From Oxalobacter paeniformigenes (GTDB lineage: Bacteria > Pseudomonadota > Gammaproteobacteria > Burkholderiales > Burkholderiaceae_D): DNA of 64,000 bases. A program made the translations under genes and the position numbers. Position 1 is the first letter of the stretch; each line of letters opens with the position of its first letter. Under the pieces are notes generated by a model. That model searched no databases and was not told the DNA's origin. It saw nothing but the letters and a program-made list of their open reading frames with translations. Where the stretch lies: the NCBI RefSeq assembly GCF_027158465.1, contig NZ_JAMKYL010000004.1, forward strand, positions 112,123-176,122, in the 5' to 3' direction. Of this stretch, positions 26,342 through 34,541 are shown piece by piece.

Positions 26342-26374
26342 ATGCAATGTATATGGCGTACCGGAAATTCATAG
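26342..26374 (+). CDS. Possible 10-residue leader peptide
   Basis: ATG at 26342 starts MQCIWRTGNS and a TAG. A near-ideal ribosome-binding site, GGAGG, lies at 26329-26333 with an 8-base spacer. It is 232 bases ahead of the helicase start. It is too short to judge by composition and may be chance; the strong ribosome-binding site is the only evidence. Confidence 0.2.
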   Translation: MQCIWRTGNS

Positions 26375-26503
26375 ACGATGACATATGGCCGGAAGCAAGC
26401 AGTCTTTTCCTGATTTACGGGTGATAAACCAGGTTGAGCAATCGGTCGGTATGTGTCATGAATATGGCGGAAGCGGAAAAACAGGGAACTGTTTTTGGTA
26501 TTG

Positions 26504-26521
26504 GTATATCGTACAATATAC
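26504..26521. promoter_or_regulatory. Near-perfect palindrome upstream of the helicase gene
   Basis: GTATATCGTACAATATAC is symmetric at 16 of 18 positions. It contains TACAAT (26512-26517), a good -10 for transcription toward the helicase gene, so a protein bound here could block RNA polymerase. The matching -35 (CTGTTT) is poor. Confidence 0.4.
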
Positions 26522-26606
26522 GTTTCGGAAGACCCGTCGCGAGGAATGTGCATGCAGGACATGTCGAGGCGTTCGGGTGATGTCATTCATTATCAGGTTG
26601 GGATTT

Positions 26607-28022
26607 ATGGCAGATAATCAGCAAAAGGTGGCTGCGGATGCTTCTGGTGTGAAATTCGGTGATTTCGGGCTTTCGCCGGAATTGTTGAAGGCACTCGATG
26701 ATCTGGGTTATACCTCGCCGACGCCTATCCAGCTCAAGGCGATTCCTTATGTCCTGAATGGAAAGGATGTCATGGGGGCGGCCCAGACCGGTACCGGAAA
26801 AACGGCGGGATACTCATTGCCGATGTTGCAGTCGCTGCTTTTTCATGCCAATACGAGCATGTCGCCGGCACGTCATCCAGTCAGGGCGCTGGTACTCGTA
26901 CCGACGCGCGAACTGGCCGATCAGGTCTATGAAGATGTCAGAAAGTATGCGAAATATACCAGCCTGCGTGTGGCGGTTGTTTTCGGCGGGGTAGATATGG
27001 CGTCGCAGACGGATGTACTGCGTGCAGGTGCCGAAATCCTGATCGCGACGCCCGGACGTCTGCTTGATCATGTCCAGCAGAGAAATGTCAATCTGGGACA
27101 GACGCATATTCTTGTACTGGATGAGGCCGACAGGATGCTGGACATGGGTTTTCTGCCGGATTTGCAGCGGATCGTGAATCTGCTTCCGAAAAAACGGCAG
27201 AATCTTCTTTTTTCGGCCACGTTTTCGACCGAGATACGAAAACTGGCGAAAAGTTTTCTGGACAATCCCGTGTCGGTCGAGGTAGCACGCAAAAATGCCA
27301 CGGCAGACAATGTCAGACAGACTGTTTACCATGTCGATGAGGCGAGCAAAAACGAGGCGATCGAGTTTCTGTTGCGACAACATCGTCAGGAACAGGTGCT
27401 GGTTTTTTCCAACACGCGTGCCGGCGCATCCCGTCTGGCAAGGCAGCTGGAAAGAAAAGGCAGGAAAGCATCAGCCATTCACGGTGACAAGACACAGGCT
27501 GAAAGAATGGCAGTACTGGAAGCGTTCAAGGAAGGAAAGATCGAGGTGCTGGTCGCGACGGATGTGGCAGCGCGTGGCTTGCATATTGAGGAATTGCCCT
27601 GCGTGATCAACTTCGATCTGCCTTTCGTCGCTGAAGATTATGTTCACCGTATCGGCAGAACGGGGCGTGCCGGTGCGACGGGGGAAGCCATTTCACTGTG
27701 TTCGGCCAAGGATGAAAAACTGTTGGGCGAGATCGAAAAACTCATCGGGAAAAAATTGCCGCTCAATACGATTCCGGAATTCGGGATCGTGAAAGAGGAT
27801 GTCCGGAAATCCGATCTGGCCGGGTCCGGCAAGCGTTCCGAACGCAGTCCCTACAAGTCGGTGGGGCTGGAGAAAAAACGGCATGATCCATGGTTTGATC
27901 GTCCTTATGTTCCGGAAACGCCATCCGGACAAGAAACGGCGACCAACAGGCCGGATACACCGAAAATGGTGAAAAAACCGCTGGCAGCCTTGTTGGGCGG
28001 TATGCCGAAAACAGGAAAATAA
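26607..28022 (+). CDS. rhlE: DEAD-box RNA helicase, RhlE-like
   Basis: A 471-residue ATP-dependent RNA helicase. The Q motif (F-G-L-S-P-E-L-L-K-A-L and P-T-P-I-Q) is followed by motif I A-Q-T-G-T-G-K-T, Ia P-T-R-E-L-A, Ib T-P-G-R-L, II D-E-A-D-R-M-L-D-M-G-F, III S-A-T and VI H-R-I-G-R-T-G-R. The D-R-M-L-D-M-G-F extension is the RhlE-type signature. The C-terminal ~90 residues are basic and disordered. The ATG at 26607 is chosen because everything upstream in frame is not helicase-like. RhlE-type helicases act in ribosome assembly and cold adaptation. Confidence 0.92.
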   Translation: MADNQQKVAADASGVKFGDFGLSPELLKALDDLGYTSPTPIQLKAIPYVLNGKDVMGAAQTGTGKTAGYSLPMLQSLLFHANTSMSPARHPVRALVLVPTRELADQVYEDVRKYAKYTSLRVAVVFGGVDMASQTDVLRAGAEILIATPGRLLDHVQQRNVNLGQTHILVLDEADRMLDMGFLPDLQRIVNLLPKKRQNLLFSATFSTEIRKLAKSFLDNPVSVEVARKNATADNVRQTVYHVDEASKNEAIEFLLRQHRQEQVLVFSNTRAGASRLARQLERKGRKASAIHGDKTQAERMAVLEAFKEGKIEVLVATDVAARGLHIEELPCVINFDLPFVAEDYVHRIGRTGRAGATGEAISLCSAKDEKLLGEIEKLIGKKLPLNTIPEFGIVKEDVRKSDLAGSGKRSERSPYKSVGLEKKRHDPWFDRPYVPETPSGQETATNRPDTPKMVKKPLAALLGGMPKTGK

Positions 28023-28080
28023 TGGGTATCCGTCCGTTTTCAGGACCTTACCTTCTATATCCATCTGGGTTGATAGTTGC

Positions 28081-31000
28081 ATGAAGCACACGCAATTTGT
28101 TCATCTTCGCATGCATTCGGAGTATTCCATCGTTGATGGACTGGTGCGCATTGACGATGTAGTCGCCGCTGCTGCGGGAGATGAACAGCCGGCAATGGCG
28201 TTGACCGATCTGTCCAACGTGTTCGGACTGATCAAGTTTTACAAGGCTGCGCGCAAAAAAGGCATCAAACCGATTGCCGGATGTGACGTCTGGATCACCA
28301 ATGACCTGGACAGGGAAAAGCCATCACGCTTGTTGTTGCTGGTCAAGGACAGGACAGGGTATCTGAATTTGTGTGAATTGCTGACGAAAGCATGGCTGGA
28401 AAACCAGTATCGAGGTCGCGCCGAAGTCAGGATCGAATGGTTGGAAGAACTGTCGGAACGCCAGAAAGATATGGGACTGATCGCCTTGTCAGGGGCACGG
28501 CAGGGCGATATCGGCATGGCGCTGGAATCGTCGGGCATGGACAGCGCAGAAAAATCGGCGATGCGCTGGGCGAAGATTTTTCCGCGCAACTTCTATATCG
28601 AAATCCAGCGTACGGGCCAGCTGGGGATGGAGCAATATCTCCATCGTGCTGTGGAACTGGCGGAAAAGCTGTCGTTGCCTGTCGTGGCGACGCATCCGAT
28701 CCAGTTTCTGACCGCAGATCAGTTCCGGGCACACGAAGCCAGAACTTGTATTTCCGAAGGCGAAGTGCTTTCCAACAAGAAGCGGGCGCATCTTTTCAAT
28801 GAACGGCAGTGTTTCCAGACGCAGCATGATATGGCGGCATTGTTTGCCGACTTGCCGGGAGCATTGGAAAATGCAGTCGAGATTGCGCGCCGGTGCAATC
28901 TTGTACTGGAACTGGGACATCATAAATTGCCACTGTTCCCGACACCGGACGGTATGACGCTGGACGAGTTCATGGCCAGCGAGGCGAGACAAGGTCTGGA
29001 AAAACGTCTGGAAGTACTGTTCCCGGACGAGGAAGAACGCAAGGCCAGACGTCCTGTTTATGACGAACGGCTGAATTACGAAATCGATACCATCGTCAAG
29101 ATGGGATTTTCAGGATACTTTCTGATTGTGGCGGATTTTATCCGGTGGGCGAAGAACAATGGTGTGCCTGTCGGGCCGGGACGCGGCTCCGGTGCCGGTT
29201 CTCTGGTGGCCTATTGCCTGCTGATCACCAACCTTGATCCGATTGCCTACAATCTGATTTTCGAACGTTTTCTGAATCCGGAGCGTGTCTCTATGCCGGA
29301 CTTCGACGTTGATTTCTGCCAGCATGGACGAGACAAGGTCATCCAGTATGTAAAGGACAGATACGGCAAGGATGCCGTATCGCAAATTGCCACGTTCGGT
29401 ACGATGGCAGCCAAGGCAGCAGTCCGTGATGTCGGTCGGGTGCTGGATCTGGGATACAACTTCTGTGACGGTATTTCCAAACTGATTCCGTTCAAGCCAG
29501 GCAAGCAGGTCACGATTGCCGATGCCAAAAAGGAAGAACCGATTCTGGCAGAGCGTGAGCAGTCGGAAGAAGAAGTCAAACAGTTGCTCGGATTGGCGGA
29601 ACAGGTGGAAGGCATTACCCGCAATGTCGGGATGCATGCGGGTGGCGTGTTGATCGCGCCCGGCAAGCTGACCGATTTCTGTCCGCTTTATACCCAGGAT
29701 GGAGAAGCAGGTGTCGTTTCACAGTTCGACAAAAAGGATGTCGAGGAAATTGGGCTGGTCAAGTTCGACTTTCTGGGACTGACGACATTGACGATTCTTG
29801 ATCTGGCGATGAAATATATTCATGGGCTGGATCCGGAAATGGCGGATTTCACACTTGATACGATTCCGCTGGATGACAAGGAAACGTTCAAGTTGCTTAC
29901 TGACGCGAAAACGGTGGCGGTGTTCCAGCTGGAAAGTCGTGGCATGCAGGGCATGCTAAGAGATGCCAAACCCGACCGTTTCGAGGACATTATCGCGCTG
30001 GTGGCGTTGTACCGTCCGGGACCGATGGACCTTATTCCGGACTATTGCCGTCGCAAGCATGGCGAGGCTTTCGAATATCCGGATGAACGGACGAAAGGTA
30101 TTTTATCCGAGACGTATGGCATCATGATCTATCAGGAACAGGTCATGCAGATGGCGCAGGTCATCGGTGGTTATACACTTGGCGGTGCGGACCTGTTGCG
30201 TCGTGCGATGGGGAAAAAGGATGCTGCGGAAATGGCACGGCATCGCCAGATTTTCCGCGATGGTGCTGCAAAAAACCATTTGTCTCAGGAAAAGGCCGAC
30301 GAGATTTTCGACCTGATGGAAAAATTCGCCGGATACGGTTTCAACAAGTCACATGCCACGGCATATGCATTGCTGTCGTATCAGACGGCTTACCTGAAAA
30401 GGCATCATGCCGCCGCGTTCATGGCAGCCAACATGTCGCTGGCGATGGACGATACAGACAAGGTGAAGGTGTTGGTGGAAGACTCCGTCAATGTCTGCGG
30501 TCTCGAAATGCTGCCGCCGGACATCAACCAGTCCGATTACTATTTCAAACCTGTCAGGGATGTATCGGCTGGAAGCGGAAATCAGGCAAGACAGATACGT
30601 TATGGTCTGGGTGCGATCAAGGGTTCCGGTGAAAGCGCTATCGAGGCGATCGTCCAGGCACGACAGAATGGTCCGTTCAAAGACCTGTTCGATTTTTGCG
30701 TCAGAGTGGACAAGCATCAGGTCAACCGCCGTACGATTGAGTCGCTGATCCGTGCGGGTGCCTGTGACTGTTTCGGAGAGGACAGGGCCGTATTGCTGGC
30801 ATCGGTGCAGCTGGCGCTTGAGGCTGCCGAACAGGCCGAGGCTTCTGCCAACCAGGTCAGTCTGTTCGGTGATGATGATACGGTACTCAGTGCCGTTGAA
30901 TATGTCAGGGTGCCGCACTGGACAGACAAATACCGCTTGTCGGAAGAAAAAAGCGTGCTGGGTTTCTGTATGTCGGGGCATCTGTTCGATGCCTATTCCA

Positions 31001-31545
31001 AGGAAGCGCGCAATTTCTGTCCGAACCGTATATCCGAGCTTGACAGCTCGCGTGAACCGAAATGGGTGGCAGGCATGATCGCCGCTGTCCGGACACAAAT
31101 GTCGCAGCGCGGTAAAATGATGATCGTTTCGCTGGATGACGGAACCGCCATGATTGATGTGACGGTTTTTTCGGAATTGCTCGAGGAAAAACAATCCCTG
31201 TTTAAGGAAGATGAGTTTGTCGCGGTATTCGGCAAGGTATCGGAAGACCGTTTTTCGGGAGGTTTGCGGATGACGGCTGACGATGCTCTCGATATCGTCG
31301 GCGCACGGCTCCAGTTCGGTCAGTATTTGTCTTTTGCATTGCAGGAAAAAATCAGCGTGCAGGAACTCAAGGCCTTGTTGCAACCGTATGCCGTAAAGGA
31401 ACGCGGTTTCCATCTGATTGCGGAATATGCTTCCGGAGGTAATGCCTGCCGGTTCGATTTCGGAGATGACTGGCGGATCATACCGGACGATGCATGCCTG
31501 AACGATCTGGCGCAGCGTCTGGGAAAGATGCAAATCGTATATTGA
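28081..31545 (+). CDS. dnaE: DNA polymerase III alpha subunit
   Basis: The replicative polymerase of 1154 residues. It opens with the PHP domain (H-L-R-M-H-S-E-Y-S-I-V-D-G). The palm has G-P-G-R-G-S-G-A-G-S-L and the catalytic P-D-F-D-V-D-F. Thumb and fingers segments (V-A-L-Y-R-P-G-P-M-D-L-I-P) and the helix-hairpin-helix region (Y-G-F-N-K-S-H-A-T-A-Y-A) follow. An OB-fold (V-A-G-M-I-A-A-V-R-T) and C-terminal tau-binding region complete the type 1 DnaE layout. It lies 58 bases after the helicase gene. Confidence 0.98.
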   Translation: MKHTQFVHLRMHSEYSIVDGLVRIDDVVAAAAGDEQPAMALTDLSNVFGLIKFYKAARKKGIKPIAGCDVWITNDLDREKPSRLLLLVKDRTGYLNLCELLTKAWLENQYRGRAEVRIEWLEELSERQKDMGLIALSGARQGDIGMALESSGMDSAEKSAMRWAKIFPRNFYIEIQRTGQLGMEQYLHRAVELAEKLSLPVVATHPIQFLTADQFRAHEARTCISEGEVLSNKKRAHLFNERQCFQTQHDMAALFADLPGALENAVEIARRCNLVLELGHHKLPLFPTPDGMTLDEFMASEARQGLEKRLEVLFPDEEERKARRPVYDERLNYEIDTIVKMGFSGYFLIVADFIRWAKNNGVPVGPGRGSGAGSLVAYCLLITNLDPIAYNLIFERFLNPERVSMPDFDVDFCQHGRDKVIQYVKDRYGKDAVSQIATFGTMAAKAAVRDVGRVLDLGYNFCDGISKLIPFKPGKQVTIADAKKEEPILAEREQSEEEVKQLLGLAEQVEGITRNVGMHAGGVLIAPGKLTDFCPLYTQDGEAGVVSQFDKKDVEEIGLVKFDFLGLTTLTILDLAMKYIHGLDPEMADFTLDTIPLDDKETFKLLTDAKTVAVFQLESRGMQGMLRDAKPDRFEDIIALVALYRPGPMDLIPDYCRRKHGEAFEYPDERTKGILSETYGIMIYQEQVMQMAQVIGGYTLGGADLLRRAMGKKDAAEMARHRQIFRDGAAKNHLSQEKADEIFDLMEKFAGYGFNKSHATAYALLSYQTAYLKRHHAAAFMAANMSLAMDDTDKVKVLVEDSVNVCGLEMLPPDINQSDYYFKPVRDVSAGSGNQARQIRYGLGAIKGSGESAIEAIVQARQNGPFKDLFDFCVRVDKHQVNRRTIESLIRAGACDCFGEDRAVLLASVQLALEAAEQAEASANQVSLFGDDDTVLSAVEYVRVPHWTDKYRLSEEKSVLGFCMSGHLFDAYSKEARNFCPNRISELDSSREPKWVAGMIAAVRTQMSQRGKMMIVSLDDGTAMIDVTVFSELLEEKQSLFKEDEFVAVFGKVSEDRFSGGLRMTADDALDIVGARLQFGQYLSFALQEKISVQELKALLQPYAVKERGFHLIAEYASGGNACRFDFGDDWRIIPDDACLNDLAQRLGKMQIVY

Positions 31546-31612
31546 ATGCTATGGGCCATCGGAACAGGAAATGAAACAGATGACGGGAATGGATAACAAG
31601 TGATGGACCTTC

Positions 31613-32707
31613 ATGAATAGAACGGCAGCACGGATACTGGTCATATCACCGAACTGGATCGGCGATGCCATCATGGCGCAGCCTTTGTTGCAGCTGCTCA
31701 AACAGCAGGATGCAGCAGCGCTTGTCGATGTGCTGGCGCCAGCATGGGTGGCGCCTGTCTGGGAGGCCATGCCTGAGGTCAATCAGGTTTATGCCACACA
31801 ATTCAGGCATGGCAAATTGCAGCTGGGGGAACGGTGGCGTCTGGCGCGTTCTTTAAGGGAAGTATCGTATGACAGGGCCTATGTGTTGCCGAATACCCTG
31901 AAATTCGCATTGATTCCCTGGATGGCTGGTATTCCGAAACGGATCGGTTATCTGGGTGAGAAACGCTACGGTTTGCTCAACGTCATTCACCATGACAACA
32001 AGGATTCGCCACGACCGATGATCCCGTTTTATGCGGCACTTGCCGGTCCGCCTTCCGGTACGGTGCAAGGCAGGGAAGCGTATCCGGTACCCCATATGGT
32101 TGTCGAAAAAGAAAAGGCGGAGCGTGTACTGGAAAAGCTGGGAATGGATACCGGCAAACGGATCGTCGCATTCGCACCCGGTGCAGAATTCGGCCCCGCC
32201 AAACGCTGGCCGGTTCATGGTTTTGCCAGTCTTGCCAGACGGATACTGGCAGATTTCGATGATGTCATTATCGTTCTTTTGGGATCACCCAACGACAGGC
32301 CGGTTTGTGACGAGATTGCGGCACAGGCGCAGGGAGTCAGGAATCTGGCAGGCAAAACGACGCTTGCGGAAGCGATCGCACTGATTTCGCAAATAGATGC
32401 CATGGTGACGAACGACTCCGGTCTGATGCATGTCGCGTCGGCTTTTGAAAAGCCGGTCATCGCCATATATGGTTCGACTGATTACCATCATACGCCACCA
32501 TTTTCCAAATACTCGGAAATCGTGTCGCTGGATTTGCCGTGTGCGCCTTGCCAGAAAAGGGAGTGTCCGCTGGGGCATCACGACTGTATGGAAAAACTGG
32601 GGCCCGACAGTGTGTACCGGGCGTTGAAAAAGTATCTTGCCGATTCTGTTGCCATCGACCGTAAGCAGAACAGGCAAATGGCGGGAAATGAAAGAGGAAA
32701 GCCATGA
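31613..32707 (+). CDS. waaF: ADP-heptose:LPS heptosyltransferase II
   Basis: Adds the second heptose to the LPS inner core; a GT9 family enzyme of 364 residues. The N-terminus I-S-P-N-W-I-G-D-A-I-M-A-Q-P-L and the donor-site motifs F-A-P-G-A-E-F-G-P-A-K-R-W and N-D-S-G-L-M-H-V-A are characteristic of WaaF. It starts an operon: its stop overlaps the next glycosyltransferase as ATGA, and that gene overlaps the third the same way. It lies 67 bases after dnaE. Confidence 0.95.
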   Translation: MNRTAARILVISPNWIGDAIMAQPLLQLLKQQDAAALVDVLAPAWVAPVWEAMPEVNQVYATQFRHGKLQLGERWRLARSLREVSYDRAYVLPNTLKFALIPWMAGIPKRIGYLGEKRYGLLNVIHHDNKDSPRPMIPFYAALAGPPSGTVQGREAYPVPHMVVEKEKAERVLEKLGMDTGKRIVAFAPGAEFGPAKRWPVHGFASLARRILADFDDVIIVLLGSPNDRPVCDEIAAQAQGVRNLAGKTTLAEAIALISQIDAMVTNDSGLMHVASAFEKPVIAIYGSTDYHHTPPFSKYSEIVSLDLPCAPCQKRECPLGHHDCMEKLGPDSVYRALKKYLADSVAIDRKQNRQMAGNERGKP

Positions 32708-33468
32708 CACCGATTAGCGGATTGGTGATTACATTGAATGAGGCGCACAATATCGTCGATTGCATTCGTTCCATGAAACAGGTTTGCGACGATGTGGTCG
32801 TTGTGGATTCCGGCAGTACGGACGGCACGATCGAGCTGGCGCGCGAGCACGGCGCACTGGTCATCGTGCAAAAACCCTTTCTGGGAGATGGCCCGCAACG
32901 TTCACTGGGGCTGCCGCATTGCCGTCATCGCTGGGTGCTGAATCTGGATGCGGATGAGCGTCTCGAAGATGATTTTGTCGAATATATCCGGCAAACCGAT
33001 CTGGATTCATTGGGTGTCGATCTGGTGGAAACGCGGCGGCGGAATTTTCTCGGCAGCCGTTTCACACCCTATGCTGGACAATATCCTGATTATGTCAAAC
33101 GTCTGTTCAATCGGGAAAAAGCCGATTTCAAGCCGGTCGTGGCACATTCCCATATCGAGGCAATATCTTCGAAGAAAGTACCGGTTCATATTACGCATTT
33201 TTCTTACCGTGACTATCCCGATCTGGTTGCCAAAAGCCGGTATTCGGGATGGCTGGCCAAAGATCTGGCAGAAAGCGACAAACCCTTGCATGTCTGGCAA
33301 CCGATATTGCATGGTTTGTGGGCGTTCATCCGTCATTACCTCATTCAGGCAGGTTTTCTGGCCGGTCTTGACGGCCTGACGATTTCATTGTGCAAGGGGC
33401 TGAGTTCCTATCTCAAATATGCCCATGCCATCGAATTGCGACGCAGCCGGAAAAAGGAAAGCTCATGA
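32704..33468 (+). CDS. GT2 family LPS-core glycosyltransferase (WaaE/LgtF-like)
   Basis: A 254-residue GT-A fold enzyme. It begins with the GT2 pattern G-L-V-I-T-L-N-E-A-H-N-I, then V-V-V-D-S-G-S-T-D-G-T and the metal-binding N-L-D-A-D-E-R. A C-terminal pair of helices (G-L-W-A-F-I-R-H-Y and A-G-F-L-A-G-L-D-G-L) is typical of the WaaE/KdtX/LgtF group, which adds glucose to the inner-core heptose. The exact sugar is not provable from the sequence. It overlaps waaF and the following GT4 gene by 4 bases each, so all three are one translational unit. Confidence 0.85.
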   Translation: MTPISGLVITLNEAHNIVDCIRSMKQVCDDVVVVDSGSTDGTIELAREHGALVIVQKPFLGDGPQRSLGLPHCRHRWVLNLDADERLEDDFVEYIRQTDLDSLGVDLVETRRRNFLGSRFTPYAGQYPDYVKRLFNREKADFKPVVAHSHIEAISSKKVPVHITHFSYRDYPDLVAKSRYSGWLAKDLAESDKPLHVWQPILHGLWAFIRHYLIQAGFLAGLDGLTISLCKGLSSYLKYAHAIELRRSRKKESS

Positions 33469-34541
33469 ATACATTGCCGGGTATCAATCTTGTCTGGCAT
33501 TCGATTCGTCCGCAGGGAGGAATGGACAGACATGTACTGGATCTGATTAACGGATTTTCGTCACGTGGTATTCCGATGCGCGTGATCGCGCGAACGGTCT
33601 CCTGGCCCGGAGAACAGCCTGCTGGTGTGGAGTTTGTCGTTTTGCCTGACAGGACCCCTTTCCAGCGTTTCAACAACAACCGTTTCGAGCACAAGGCATA
33701 TGAGTACATTAGGCAAGGATGGCCAGTCATCGGCATTTCGAGAATTACCGGTGGACAGGTTGATTTATCCATTTCGGGCGGCACACATCCAGCGCATCTG
33801 GTTGACAAGGGAAAAGCAAAACCGGGTTATTTCGACAAACAGGTGATCGCCAATGAACGTGCGCTTTATACGAATTCGAGAGCGATCGTGACGCACTCCG
33901 GAAGGGTACGAGACGAGATCGTGCGAGATTATCAGATTGATCCTGCGAAAATCCATGTGCTGTATCCGCCCATCGATACAACGTTTTTCAATCGTGGATT
34001 GGAAGCGGAACGTGATCGTATCAGACAATCGTTGGGCGTCGGCAAAGGACAGTTTCTCTTGTTGTTTCCGTCCAATAATCATGAATTGAAAGGCGCCGAT
34101 CTGATTCTGGAAGCATTGGAAAAACATGAAGGGGATTTTGTACTGGCTGTCGCAGGCAAAAAGGAACTGAAACATCCGCGTGTTCTGAATCTGGGGTTCA
34201 GACAGGATATGCCTGCGCTTTATACAGCAGCCGATGCTACGATATTGGCCTCAAAATATGAGGCATTCGGTCTGGTCGGGCCGGAATCCATTTCATGCGG
34301 TACGCCGGTACTATTTGCAGATACGATTGGCGCGACCGAAGTGCTGTCCGAACCGGGGTGCTACCGCTTCAAACGGAATGCAGATGATCTCGAAAAATTG
34401 CTGACCCAGATGAGTAAGCGCTTTCATGAGGGTAGTCTGAGAGTGGAGATACCGTCGGAATGTATTCATTACCCATATGTGTTCGACGATTATCTTGATG
34501 AATTGATCAGACTGATCAGGATGCCGCCTACATCAGGATGA
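33465..34541 (+). CDS. GT4 family LPS-core glycosyltransferase
   Basis: A 358-residue GT-B enzyme. The N-terminus N-L-V-W-H-S-I-R-P-Q-G-G-M-D-R-H-V contains the acceptor-side glycine loop. The C-terminal domain has the GT4 signature E-A-F-G-L-V-G-P-E (the E-x7-E motif) and G-T-P-V-L-F-A-D-T-I-G-A-T-E. It is probably a WaaG-like core hexosyltransferase, from family and operon context only. The ATG at 33465 overlaps the previous stop as ATGA, which decides the start over an earlier in-frame one. The 3' end overlaps the convergent rng gene by 14 bases. Confidence 0.83.
   Translation: MNTLPGINLVWHSIRPQGGMDRHVLDLINGFSSRGIPMRVIARTVSWPGEQPAGVEFVVLPDRTPFQRFNNNRFEHKAYEYIRQGWPVIGISRITGGQVDLSISGGTHPAHLVDKGKAKPGYFDKQVIANERALYTNSRAIVTHSGRVRDEIVRDYQIDPAKIHVLYPPIDTTFFNRGLEAERDRIRQSLGVGKGQFLLLFPSNNHELKGADLILEALEKHEGDFVLAVAGKKELKHPRVLNLGFRQDMPALYTAADATILASKYEAFGLVGPESISCGTPVLFADTIGATEVLSEPGCYRFKRNADDLEKLLTQMSKRFHEGSLRVEIPSECIHYPYVFDDYLDELIRLIRMPPTSG

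Larger units (their letters stand above)
26219..26606. other. 388-base divergent intergenic region
   Basis: It separates the BASS-like gene from the RhlE-like gene. It holds an 18-base near-palindrome (26504-26521) overlapping a possible -10, and a 10-codon frame with a good ribosome-binding site (26342-26374). I see no other gene. The helicase frame stays open upstream to 26385, but that part reads as non-protein (C-F-W-Y-W-Y runs). Confidence 0.5.

Noticed and set aside
26385..26606. 74-codon N-terminal extension of the RhlE-like helicase
   Set aside because: The translation is unlike protein (aromatic and cysteine runs) and the Q motif follows directly after the ATG at 26607.
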